The notes under the pieces were generated by a model. The model was not told the origin of the DNA and searched no databases. It was given only the letters and a program-made list of their open reading frames with translations. Below, piece after piece: positions 7,909 through 15,484 of a stretch of DNA of 64,000 bases. Both the position numbers and the translations under genes were made by a program. How positions within the stretch are numbered: the stretch's first letter is position 1; every line of letters starts with the position of its first letter. Origin of the DNA: JACRLW01 sp046349595 (lineage in GTDB: Bacteria; Planctomycetota; UBA1135; UBA2386); NCBI GenBank assembly GCA_046349595.1, contig JAXMCA010000001.1, forward strand, positions 806,001 through 870,000. The letters are read 5' to 3'.

Positions 7909-8694
7909 TCAGTCGCAGTGCACGAATCGCAGCGGACTCTGGGAGCCGAGGGGGAGCCACTGGGTGACGTCGGTGAGCCGATAGCGCTCCTCCATCAGCT
8001 TGTCCCTCCGACCGACGAACGCGCGCCTTCCTTCGCGACCGGGGTCGTGCACGAAGTCCTTCGGATCGGGCTCTTCCCAGCGACGGATCTCGAAGACGGC
8101 GCGCACGACGCCCTCGAACACGGAGAAGGCCCAACTTGGACTGCCGGGTTGGCCCGGATGGCAGCGTCGCGCGTGGATCCGCCACCAGCTCCGTGTGACA
8201 TCGTAGAGCGTCTTGTCCGCGATCTGCGGGTGGTAGTGGCGCGCGATACGGATCAGGACGACGGCGTGCTTCTTCAGGATGCGAGCCGGCCTCGCGCCGT
8301 AGCGCGCGTTCAGGTCCTCGACCAGCAAGCGCCCGCCGCGTTTTCCGATGACGCGGTTGGTGAGTTCGTCCAGTCCGAGGAGGTCGATGGCCGTGGACTC
8401 GATCGCCAGCGCGCTCTCCTCGTCGAGTTCGTGGCGCAGGATCTCGATGTGGACCCGTCCGCCTCGATCTTCGATGCGCCGGATGACATCGAGCTTCGCG
8501 TAGTTCCGCTTCGCGTTGCGTCGCGCCTCGACGAGATGGGCGAAGCATCGATTGCCGATCCCCTTGCCGACGTAGAACGGACGACCGGACCAGGGGTCGA
8601 CCAGGAGATAGACGTAGAACCCGAGATGCTCGGCCACGCCGGGGAGCCACGCGGATTCGTGGTGCGAACGTCGTCTCGACCCCATGTGACCCAT
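7909..8694 (-). CDS. GIY-YIG nuclease-like protein (LEM-3-like type)
   Basis: About 261 residues, cytoplasmic. The N-terminal third carries the GIY-YIG fold: GFYVYLLVDP (the GIY strand), RPFYVGKGIGNRC (the YIG strand, here YVGKG), and a long helix with ARRNAKRNYAKLDVIRRI. The VGKGxGxR form is typical of the LEM-3/ankle group of GIY-YIG nucleases. An ExE-containing segment (EESALAIESTAIDLLG) supplies the usual acidic metal ligand. The C-terminal 130 residues are not recognised. ATG 8694 or 8685 are both possible. The gene is flanked by a convergent regulator and a co-directional GT9 gene and shows no link with either. Confidence 0.72.
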   Translation of the reverse strand: MGHMGSRRRSHHESAWLPGVAEHLGFYVYLLVDPWSGRPFYVGKGIGNRCFAHLVEARRNAKRNYAKLDVIRRIEDRGGRVHIEILRHELDEESALAIESTAIDLLGLDELTNRVIGKRGGRLLVEDLNARYGARPARILKKHAVVLIRIARHYHPQIADKTLYDVTRSWWRIHARRCHPGQPGSPSWAFSVFEGVVRAVFEIRRWEEPDPKDFVHDPGREGRRAFVGRRDKLMEERYRLTDVTQWLPLGSQSPLRFVHCD

Positions 8695-8758
8695 GGTGAC
8701 GCGAGTGCGTTGCCGTTGCCAGACACGAAGCGCGCGGTGAACGGCGATCGACACGCGT

Positions 8759-9751
8759 TCAAGGCGCGTTCTCTGCTCGAAGCGAGGTCAGGACCGCATC
8801 GCGCACCGCCTCGACCTCGATGCCCAGCACACACTGCGGGGACGCACAGGTGCGACGCTTGCACGGGCGACACGGCACTTCGTGGAAGAGCACGCGGTTG
8901 TCTGGATGCCAGCGCGGGCCGTAGAGCGCGACGTCCTTCGGGCCGAACAAGGCGACCACGCGCGTGCTGGCGGCGGCCGCGACGTGGAGCGGGCCGGTGT
9001 CGGCGGCGACCACGAGATCGGCGTCGCGGTAGGCGGTGGCGAGGCCGAGGAGGCCGAGGCGCTTGCCGTCGAGCAGCACCGCGGAGCCGACGTCCTGCGC
9101 GACCTCTTCGGCGAGCGCTTCTTCGCCGGGACCGTGGCTGATCACCACCTGCACACCCTCGCGATCGAGCTGCGCGGCGAGGGCGCGGAACTTGGCGGCC
9201 GGCCAGCGCTTGAAGGCCGCGAAGGCGCTGGCGCCGGGGTGGAGCACGACGCGCGGACGGCGCAGGCCGGCGAGGGCCGGATGGGGCTGTGGATCGAGGG
9301 CGAGGCGCGGGCGCGACGGCTCGCCGCGCAGGCCCAGCGCGCGCAGCAGGAACAGCCCGCGTTCGGCGCGATGCGGCAGCGGCTTCGGCAGCGCGATGCG
9401 TTCCCCGTAGGCCAGATGCGCGCCCTCGCGCGCACCGCCGGCGTCGAAGCCGAGCTTGCGGTCGGCACGCAGCGCGCGCACCAGGAGCGCGCTCTTCAGC
9501 AGGCCGTGCAGGTCGAGCAGGACGTCGTAGCGGATCTTGCGCAGTTCGCGCAACGCGCGCAGGCGCGCGAGCTGTCCGCGGCGCGGGATGGTGCGCACCG
9601 CGGCGAGGTCGGGCGCGCCCTTCAGGATCGCCGCGTGGCGGTCCTCGACCAGGAAGTCGACCTCGACGTCGGGCCGCTCGCGCTTGAGCGAGGCGACCGT
9701 CTCCATTCCGAAGAGGACGTCGCCGAGCGCCGAGAGCCGGATCACCAGCAC
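8759..9751 (-). CDS. Glycosyltransferase family 9 (heptosyltransferase-like)
   Basis: About 330 residues. It opens with LVIRLSALGDVLFG, the GT9 N-terminal motif that includes the catalytic-loop aspartate, and its second half has VLHPGASAFAAFKRWP, then DADLVVAADTGPLHVAAAAS and a P(K)DVALYGPRW segment that binds the nucleotide-sugar. These enzymes add heptoses from ADP-heptose to the inner core of LPS on the cytoplasmic face of the inner membrane. A cysteine-rich tail (CRPCKRRTCASPQC) is frequent in WaaF/WaaC-like proteins. GTG 9751 was chosen because CAGGAG lies 5 nt upstream. The main LPS-type cluster is at 57-63.7 kb, so this gene is a detached member. Confidence 0.88.
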   Translation of the reverse strand: MLVIRLSALGDVLFGMETVASLKRERPDVEVDFLVEDRHAAILKGAPDLAAVRTIPRRGQLARLRALRELRKIRYDVLLDLHGLLKSALLVRALRADRKLGFDAGGAREGAHLAYGERIALPKPLPHRAERGLFLLRALGLRGEPSRPRLALDPQPHPALAGLRRPRVVLHPGASAFAAFKRWPAAKFRALAAQLDREGVQVVISHGPGEEALAEEVAQDVGSAVLLDGKRLGLLGLATAYRDADLVVAADTGPLHVAAAASTRVVALFGPKDVALYGPRWHPDNRVLFHEVPCRPCKRRTCASPQCVLGIEVEAVRDAVLTSLRAENAP

Positions 9752-9795
9752 GCGTGCTCCTGCCCGTAGATCGACGCTTCGCGACACGGCGCGCG

Positions 9796-9801
9796 AGGGT
9801 A
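9796..9801 (-). promoter_or_regulatory. Putative -10 box (TACCCT) of the GT9 gene
   Basis: GCTACCCT on the minus strand, about 44 nt upstream of GTG 9751, leaves room for a leader with the CAGGAG ribosome site. Confidence 0.35.
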
Positions 9802-9843
9802 GCGCGGCGTCGCGCGGAACTCGACGCTCCCGATGCGCCCCGC

Positions 9844-9849
9844 TACCCT
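9844..9849 (+). promoter_or_regulatory. Putative -10 box (TACCCT) of the acyl-CoA dehydrogenase-like operon
   Basis: GCTACCCT on the plus strand mirrors the box at 9796-9801 on the other strand, giving a divergent promoter pair. The predicted leader of about 25 nt contains GAGGA 7 nt before the TTG start at 9881. Confidence 0.4.
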
Positions 9850-9880
9850 CCGGCGCCCGCCTCGCCCCGAGGACATCACC

Positions 9881-11005
9881 TTGAGCTACGACTACGCCTC
9901 CGCGGCCGAGAAGGTCGCCGCCGTCGCCGCGGAGCACGCGGCCCGCGTCGACCAGGAATCGGTCTTCCCCCGTGCCACCATGGACGCCGCGCGCGACGCC
10001 GGACTGCTCGCGCTGCTGAGCAGCAAGGAGGTCGGCGGCCACGGTCTCGGCATGCGGGCGGCGGGTCTGGTGGTCGAACGTCTGGCGCGGGAGTGCGGCA
10101 GCTCGGCAATGGTGCTCACGATGCACTACGCCGGCACCGCGGTGATCGAGGCGCACGGGCCGATCGAGGTTCGCCGCGACATCGTCGCCGGACGTCACCT
10201 GTCGACCCTGGCCTTCAGCGAGAGCGGCTCGCGCTCGCACTTCTGGGCGCCGACCAGCAATGCGCGTGCGGACGGCGACGAGGTGGTGCTCGATGCGCGC
10301 AAGAGCTGGATCACCTCGGCCAATGCGGCGACCGCCTATGTGTGGTCGAGCCGGCCGCTGCAGGGTGGCGAGGCGAGCACGCTGTGGCTGGTGCCCTCCA
10401 AGCGGCCCGGCCTGCGCGTGACCGCGAACTACGAGGGCATGGGCCTGCGCGGCAATGACTCCGCGCCGGTCAGCGCCGAAGGGCTGCGCATCCCGGCGAA
10501 GAACCGCCTCGGCGGGGACGGCGCCGGCTTCGGGATCATGATGCAGACCGTGCTGCCGATCTTCTCGGTGCTGATCAGCGCCGGGTCGATCGGCCTGATG
10601 GAGGCCGCCGTGCAGAAGACCGCGGAGCACGCCGGGGGGGTGCGCTACGCGCATCTGCCTGGTTCGTCCGCGCTCGCCGACCTGCCGACGATCCGCTCCT
10701 ACATCGCGCGCATGCGCATCGACTGCGACATGGCGCGCACGCTCTGGAGCGACACGGTGACCGCGCTCGAGCAGGGTCGCGAGGACGCGATGCTGCGCGT
10801 CCTCGAGGTCAAGGCGGCCTGCGCGGAAGCCGCGCTGCGCGTCGTCGATTCGGCGATGCGCGTCTGCGGCGGCATGGCCTACCGCAAGGAAGTGGGTGTC
10901 GAACGCCGCTTCCGCGACGCGCGCGCCGCGATGGTGATGGCGCCGACCAGCGACCAGCTCTTCGACTTCATCGGCAAGGCGGTCTGCGGACTGCCGCTGT
11001 TCTGA
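9881..11005 (+). CDS. Acyl-CoA dehydrogenase family flavoprotein
   Basis: About 374 residues, of normal length for the family. The helical N-terminal domain (with FPRATMDAARDAGLLAL and GGHGLGMRAAGLVVERL), the beta domain (TLAFSESGSRSHF, then VLDARKSWITSANAATAYV, the FAD-contact segment) and the C-terminal helical domain ending in CGGMAYRKEVGVERRFRDARAAMVMAPTSDQ are all readable. The catalytic base is not certain from motif reading, so an oxygenase or N-oxidase role as in related flavin enzymes is possible instead of beta-oxidation. The TTG start has GAGGA upstream; the open frame extends further but lacks a ribosome site. It is first in a three-gene operon with a PhnD-like protein and a diiron protein, a setting that does not look like fatty-acid oxidation. 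Confidence 0.88.
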   Translation: MSYDYASAAEKVAAVAAEHAARVDQESVFPRATMDAARDAGLLALLSSKEVGGHGLGMRAAGLVVERLARECGSSAMVLTMHYAGTAVIEAHGPIEVRRDIVAGRHLSTLAFSESGSRSHFWAPTSNARADGDEVVLDARKSWITSANAATAYVWSSRPLQGGEASTLWLVPSKRPGLRVTANYEGMGLRGNDSAPVSAEGLRIPAKNRLGGDGAGFGIMMQTVLPIFSVLISAGSIGLMEAAVQKTAEHAGGVRYAHLPGSSALADLPTIRSYIARMRIDCDMARTLWSDTVTALEQGREDAMLRVLEVKAACAEAALRVVDSAMRVCGGMAYRKEVGVERRFRDARAAMVMAPTSDQLFDFIGKAVCGLPLF

Positions 11006-11018
11006 GAATCGGGACGTG

Positions 11019-11867
11019 ATGAGCGACACCTTCGTCCTCGGCGCCGTCGCCTACGACCCGAAGGTCGTGACGATCTGGGACGGCTTCAAGCAGTGGTTCG
11101 CCGAGCGCGGCTTCGCCTTCGACTACCTGCTGTTCTCCAACTACGAACGGCAGGTCGAGCAGCACTTCGCCGGTGCGATGCACGCGGCGTGGAACTCGCC
11201 GCTCGCCTGGCTGCAGGCCGAGCGCGTCGCTCAGGCGCGGGGCCGGAAGGCGCGCGCGATCGCGATGCGCGACACCGACATGGACCTCACCTCGGTGATC
11301 GTCGTGCGCGGCGATTCCGCGATCCGCACGCTCGCCGATCTGCGCGGACGACGCATCGGTGTCGGTGCGGCGGACTCGCCGCAGGCGACGATGATCCCGC
11401 TCCTGCACCTCGCACAGGCGGGGATCGAGCCGGGGCGCGACGTCGAGGTGAAGCGCTTCGACGTCCTGCTCGGCAAGCACGGCGACCACGTCGGCGGAGA
11501 GCTCGACGCCGCGCGTTCGCTGCTCCGCGGCGAGGTCGATGCCTGCTGCATGATCGACGGCAACCTGCTGGCCTTCGGGCGCAGCGGTGCCCTGCCCGCC
11601 GGAAGCGTGCGCGTGCTCGCGCAGACCGCGCCCTACGACCACTGCAACTTCACCGTGCTCGACGGCGCGCCCGAGCTCCTGGTCGCGCGCTTCACCGAGC
11701 TGTTGCTGTCGATGCGCTACGAGGATCCGTCGACGCGTCCGCTGATGGAGCTCGAGGGCCTCAAGGCCTGGCGCCCGGGTCGCACCAGCGGCTACGCGCA
11801 GCTCGCCGCGGCCTGCGATCGCTTCGGCTCGCTGCGCGAGTTCCTGCAGCGCATGCGCGTGGCATGA
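11019..11867 (+). CDS. PhnD/THI5-like periplasmic-binding-protein fold protein without signal peptide
   Basis: About 282 residues with the two-lobed binding-protein fold of phosphonate/phosphate-type substrate-binding proteins. Recognisable pieces are LGAVAYDPKVVTIWDGF at the N-terminus, RTLADLRGRRIGVGAADSPQATMIPLLHL in the first lobe crossover, and VDACCMIDGNL later. No signal peptide or lipobox precedes the fold: MSDTFVLGAVAYD starts directly in the first strand, so the protein should be cytoplasmic. Cytoplasmic members of this fold can be enzymes (for example THI5 or the MqnA/MqnD proteins of menaquinone synthesis), but which applies here is unknown. It begins 13 bp after the acyl-CoA dehydrogenase gene and overlaps the diiron gene by 4 nt. 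No ABC permease or ATPase is adjacent. Confidence 0.75.
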   Translation: MSDTFVLGAVAYDPKVVTIWDGFKQWFAERGFAFDYLLFSNYERQVEQHFAGAMHAAWNSPLAWLQAERVAQARGRKARAIAMRDTDMDLTSVIVVRGDSAIRTLADLRGRRIGVGAADSPQATMIPLLHLAQAGIEPGRDVEVKRFDVLLGKHGDHVGGELDAARSLLRGEVDACCMIDGNLLAFGRSGALPAGSVRVLAQTAPYDHCNFTVLDGAPELLVARFTELLLSMRYEDPSTRPLMELEGLKAWRPGRTSGYAQLAAACDRFGSLREFLQRMRVA

Positions 11868-13051
11868 ACGCGCGGCTCGACCTCGGTCTGCTCGGCTTCG
11901 ACCGCGGTGCGCAGGTGGCGGTGCGGCGCGCGCTCCTGCCGCTGCGCGAGGGCGAAGTCCTCGAGGTCGTCGGACACGCGCCCGACCTGCTCGTGCACCT
12001 GCGCGCTTTCGCGCGCGCCGAGGGACACGGCTACCGCGACGGCGACGCACCGCACACCGCGACCCTGGTCAGCGGCGCGTCCGATGCGCGGCGTCGCGCC
12101 GGTGCGACGCGCGCCGGGCGCGCCGGTCCGGACGGTGTGGCGGAGCACGCCGAGGCGACCTGGGGTCTCGCCGCACGCGGTGCCGAGGTGCAGGCCGGCG
12201 GTCCGCGCTTCGACTTCGCGCTCGCCGACAAGGACCTGCTGTGGTGCGACGACGCCGGCGGGATGTACCGCGCCGCGGTCGCCGCGCAGTGGAACCCCGA
12301 CACCGCGATCCCCTGGGATGCACCGCGCACCCACCCCGACGAGGTCGAGGACGCGCTGGTGCAGGTGCTGACCTACCTGATCGAGAACGAGACCGCCGCA
12401 CTCCTGGTGCCGGCGCGCTTCTGCGCGCAGGTGCACCCGCACTTCCGTGAGGTGATGCAGCTCCTCGCGATCCAGACCGCCGACGAGGCGCGCCACATCG
12501 AGGTCTTCACCCGCCGCGCGCTGCTCGCGCGCCGCGAACTCGGCCTGTCGACGACCGGTGGTCAGGCCTCGCTCAAGACGCTGCTCGACGAGCCCGACTT
12601 CGAACTCGCGTCGTTCCTGCTGTCGGTGCTCGGCGAGGGCTCCTTCGTCCACCTGCTCGGCTTCCTGTGCCAGCACGCACCCGACGTCTGCACCGCCGAG
12701 ATCATGCGTCTCGCCGCCGTCGACGAGGCGCGCCACGTCGCCTTCGGTCTCGCGCACCTGATGCGCCACGCGCAGCGCGACGCCACCCTGCTCGGCCGTC
12801 TCGCCGCCGCCATCGAGCGACGCCACGACGCGCTGCGCCACACCGCCGGCCTCAACGAGGAGGTCTTCGACGCCCTGGTCGTGCTCGCAGCCGGCGGCTT
12901 CGCGCCCGATGCGCTCGCGCGCGGCCACGCCGCGGTGCAGACCCTGGTGGGGCAGATGGACGCGGGACGGCGCCAGCGCCTGCGCCGCCTCGGCTTCGAC
13001 GACTCGCGCGCCGCCGCGCTGAGCGCGCTGCACACGCGCAACTTCATGTGA
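11864..13051 (+). CDS. TusA-like domain fused to a ferritin-like diiron protein
   Basis: About 395 residues. Residues 1-60 resemble TusA/SirA sulfur-carrier domains (LDLGLLGF, REGEVLEVVGHAPDLLVHLRAFARAEGHGY), but the sulfur-carrying CPxP motif is replaced by GFDRGA, so it cannot carry sulfur in the usual way. Residues of about 160-300 form a ferritin-like four-helix bundle with a full diiron ligand set: E174/E176 in LIENET, E208 and H211 in DEARH, E258 in LGEGS, and E288 and H291 in a second DEARH. Diiron proteins of this kind are oxygenases, N-oxygenases or desaturases. The C-terminal 100 residues are helical and unassigned. The gene overlaps the PhnD-like gene by ATGA, so it is likely translationally coupled. 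The reaction is unknown. Confidence 0.8.
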   Translation: MNARLDLGLLGFDRGAQVAVRRALLPLREGEVLEVVGHAPDLLVHLRAFARAEGHGYRDGDAPHTATLVSGASDARRRAGATRAGRAGPDGVAEHAEATWGLAARGAEVQAGGPRFDFALADKDLLWCDDAGGMYRAAVAAQWNPDTAIPWDAPRTHPDEVEDALVQVLTYLIENETAALLVPARFCAQVHPHFREVMQLLAIQTADEARHIEVFTRRALLARRELGLSTTGGQASLKTLLDEPDFELASFLLSVLGEGSFVHLLGFLCQHAPDVCTAEIMRLAAVDEARHVAFGLAHLMRHAQRDATLLGRLAAAIERRHDALRHTAGLNEEVFDALVVLAAGGFAPDALARGHAAVQTLVGQMDAGRRQRLRRLGFDDSRAAALSALHTRNFM

Positions 13052-13083
13052 GCGCGGTGCCGGACCCGGGAGTTCCGGGACGA

Positions 13084-13103
13084 CCGTCGACCGCGGTCGA
13101 CGG
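13084..13103. repeat. Perfect 20-bp palindrome upstream of the MacAB-like operon
   Basis: CCGTCGACCG followed directly by its reverse complement. A shorter hairpin (CCCGG-GAGTT-CCGGG) lies just before it. The pair sits in the 89-bp gap between the diiron gene and the adaptor gene at 13141. It could be an operator for the export operon or part of a terminator; no T-tract follows, which favours an operator. Confidence 0.4.
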
Positions 13104-13140
13104 GCCCGCCATCCTGTGCCGCACCCTCGAACGAAACCGC

Positions 13141-14208
13141 ATGAAGCACGCGTTGCTGCCCTGCGTCGTCCTTCTCGTCGCGATGATCCCGCTGCTCGCC
13201 GGTTGCGGGCGCGAAGGCGTCGGCATCGCCCCGGTCGTGGTGAAGCGCGCGAGCATCGTCAAGCGCGCCGTCGCCTCCGGCTTCGTCGAGTGCCGGCGCG
13301 AGACGCAGGTCAACACGCAGCTCGGCGGCTTCGTGCGCAAGCTGCATGCGAAGCTCGGGCAGCGCGTGGAGGCCGGCGATCCGATCGCCGAGGTCTGGCC
13401 GACGCTCACCGAGCGGGAGCTGCTGAGCGCGGAGCGTTCGCTGCAGTCGGCGGTCGAGGGCGAGGAGGCGGCCGAGGAGTTCGTGAAGGGTGAGCACCTG
13501 CTCGCGACCATGACCCGCTTCCTGCAGGGCGAACGCAATCTCGAGCGCATGGAGAAGGCGGCGCAGCGACGGCGACGCAGCGCCGAGGAGGAGATGCGGC
13601 TCCTGCGCGAGGGCAAGGTCGAGATCGACGGACGCGTGATCGACTTCGTGGTGCGCGCCCCGGTCGCCGGTCACGTCCTGCAACTGGTGCGCGAGGGCGA
13701 TCCGATCACGCCCGCCAGCAGCTACGGCGCGGGCACGGTGATCGCGGTGCTCGGCGACCTCGACCATCCGGTGTTCCGCGGCGGCGTCGACGAGATCGAC
13801 GTCGGACGGCTCCGCGAGGGCATGCCCGCGCAGGTCGTGCTCGGCCCCTTTCCCGACGCCCCGCTGAAGGGCACGGTCGCCGAGATCGGTCTGCGCGGTC
13901 GGCGTCAGGACGGCGCGACCACCTTCGACCTGCGCATCGAGCTGCAGGTCGAGTCCGCGGTGCCGATGCGCAGCGGCTACTCCGCGGTCGCCTCGATCGA
14001 GATCGCGCGCGCCGACGACGTGCTCGCCATCCCCGAGCGCGTGCTGCGTTGGGCGGACGGACATGCCTTCGTCGCCCTCGCGCACGACGACGGCAGCAGC
14101 GTCGAGACCGAGGTCGCGCTCGGCTTGTCCGACGGCATGCTCGTCGAGGTGCGCAGCGGCCTGACCGAGGGCCAGCGCCTGCACGAGCGCGGTGCTGCGA
14201 CGCGCTGA
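13141..14208 (+). CDS. Periplasmic adaptor lipoprotein (HlyD/MacA family)
   Basis: About 355 residues. The start ATG opens a lipoprotein signal (PLLAGCGRE, lipobox LAGC). The mature part begins with a biotinyl-lipoyl half motif (VECRRETQVNTQLGGFVRKLHAKLGQRVEAGDPIAEV), followed by a helical hairpin of about 90 residues and the second lipoyl half (IDFVVRAPVAGHVLQLVREGDPI). Beta-barrel and membrane-proximal domains follow (AVPMRSGYSAVASIEI, VLAIPERVL). Such adaptors join an inner-membrane ABC exporter to an outer-membrane channel. It is 13 bp upstream of the first permease gene and leads the operon; no TolC-like gene is present. Confidence 0.87.
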   Translation: MKHALLPCVVLLVAMIPLLAGCGREGVGIAPVVVKRASIVKRAVASGFVECRRETQVNTQLGGFVRKLHAKLGQRVEAGDPIAEVWPTLTERELLSAERSLQSAVEGEEAAEEFVKGEHLLATMTRFLQGERNLERMEKAAQRRRRSAEEEMRLLREGKVEIDGRVIDFVVRAPVAGHVLQLVREGDPITPASSYGAGTVIAVLGDLDHPVFRGGVDEIDVGRLREGMPAQVVLGPFPDAPLKGTVAEIGLRGRRQDGATTFDLRIELQVESAVPMRSGYSAVASIEIARADDVLAIPERVLRWADGHAFVALAHDDGSSVETEVALGLSDGMLVEVRSGLTEGQRLHERGAATR

Positions 14209-14221
14209 ACGCGAAGACCCG

Positions 14222-15484
14222 ATGCGCACCCTGTCCGAACGGCTCACGCGCTTCCGTCTCGCCGCAGCCGAACTGCTCGCGGAGCTGCGACGTCACCGCA
14301 CGCGCACGCTGCTGTCCTTGTCCGCGGTGGCGTGGGGGAGCTTCGCGATCCTGGTGCTGCTGGCCTTCAGCGTCGGCATGCAGGACCTGTTCGAGCGACG
14401 TTCGCGCGGCATCGGCGACGGTGTCGCGATCGCCTGGCCGCAGCGCACCAGCCGACCGTGGCAGGGACTGCCGGCCGGCCGTCCGTTGTCGTTCACCCGC
14501 GACGACGTGCTCGCGGTGGGTGCCGCCGTGCCGACGATCGACGCGATCAGCGCGGAGATCCGCGCCCAGGGTCGTGCGGAGGTCGCCGGTCAGGTGGTGC
14601 GGGTCGCGCTGTGCGGGGTCGAGCCGGAGTACGCAACGCTCCGCGCGCTGCGCGCGGCATCCGGCGGACGCTTCCTCTCTCCGGCCGACATCGACGAGCG
14701 GCGCCGCGTGGTCTTCCTCGGCGATGCCCTGGCGCGGCGTCTGTTCGGCAGCGGTGATCCGATCGGCAGGAGCGTGCGCTTCGGCGCGGCACCCTGGCTG
14801 GTGATCGGCGTGCTCGAGGCGAAGGAGCAGGACAGCGACTACGGCGGTCTCGACGCCGACCTCGCTTTCGTCCCGGTCACCAGCCTGAGCGCCGCGACCG
14901 GGACGCGTGCGGTGCGCGACATCGTGTTTCGCGCCGCCGATCCCTCACGGCAGGCGGAGTGCACCGCGCAGATCGTCGCGGCCCTCGCGGCGCGGGCCCG
15001 CTTCGATCCGCGCGATCGGCAGGCGCTGTCGGTGTGGGACACCACCGAGCAGCAGCGCATGCTCGGCGCCATCTTCCTCGCCTTCCACGTGGTCCTCGCG
15101 CTCGCCGGCGTGATCACGCTCGGGGCCGGCATCGTCGGCGTCGCCCACCTGATGTTCCTGGTGGTACGACGGCGCACCGCCGAGATCGGTCTCGCGCTCG
15201 CGGTCGGGGCGCGACCGGTGCAGATCCGCGGCGAGATCCTGCGGCAGACGGTGGCGCTGGTCCTCGCGGGAGGTGCCTGCGGCGTCGTGCTCGCGGTTGT
15301 GGCGGTCGCGGTCGCGGCGCGCGCGCCCTTCGTCAGCGAGACCGGTGAACCGCGCATCCCCTGGCTGCTCGGCGTCGGTGCCGTGCTGATCCTCCTGCTC
15401 GCCGGTTTCGTCGCCGGTGTCGTGCCGGCGCGCCGCGCCGCGCGCCTCGATCCGGTGCTCGCCTTGCGGGGCAGCGATGCGTGA
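14222..15484 (+). CDS. MacB-like ABC transporter permease, first of two
   Basis: About 420 residues. It has the MacB/LolC topology: one N-terminal helix after a charged leader (TRTLLSLSAVAWGSFAILVLLAFSVG), a large periplasmic domain of about 230 residues that includes the MacB_PCD-type segment GGRFLSPADIDERRRVVFLGDALARRLFG, and three C-terminal helices (FHVVLALAGVITLGAGIVGVAH, the EIGLALAVGARP loop that contacts the ATPase, and the last pair ending PARRAARLDPVLALR). It overlaps the second permease by 8 nt. Two different permeases with one separate ATPase suggest a heterodimeric exporter rather than the fused MacB of enterobacteria. Confidence 0.88.
   Translation: MRTLSERLTRFRLAAAELLAELRRHRTRTLLSLSAVAWGSFAILVLLAFSVGMQDLFERRSRGIGDGVAIAWPQRTSRPWQGLPAGRPLSFTRDDVLAVGAAVPTIDAISAEIRAQGRAEVAGQVVRVALCGVEPEYATLRALRAASGGRFLSPADIDERRRVVFLGDALARRLFGSGDPIGRSVRFGAAPWLVIGVLEAKEQDSDYGGLDADLAFVPVTSLSAATGTRAVRDIVFRAADPSRQAECTAQIVAALAARARFDPRDRQALSVWDTTEQQRMLGAIFLAFHVVLALAGVITLGAGIVGVAHLMFLVVRRRTAEIGLALAVGARPVQIRGEILRQTVALVLAGGACGVVLAVVAVAVAARAPFVSETGEPRIPWLLGVGAVLILLLAGFVAGVVPARRAARLDPVLALRGSDA

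Noticed and set aside
8759..11029. A 756-codon minus-strand frame extending past the GT9 gene
   Set aside because: Only the part up to 9751 has GT9 motifs and a ribosome site; the rest is antisense of the acyl-CoA dehydrogenase gene.
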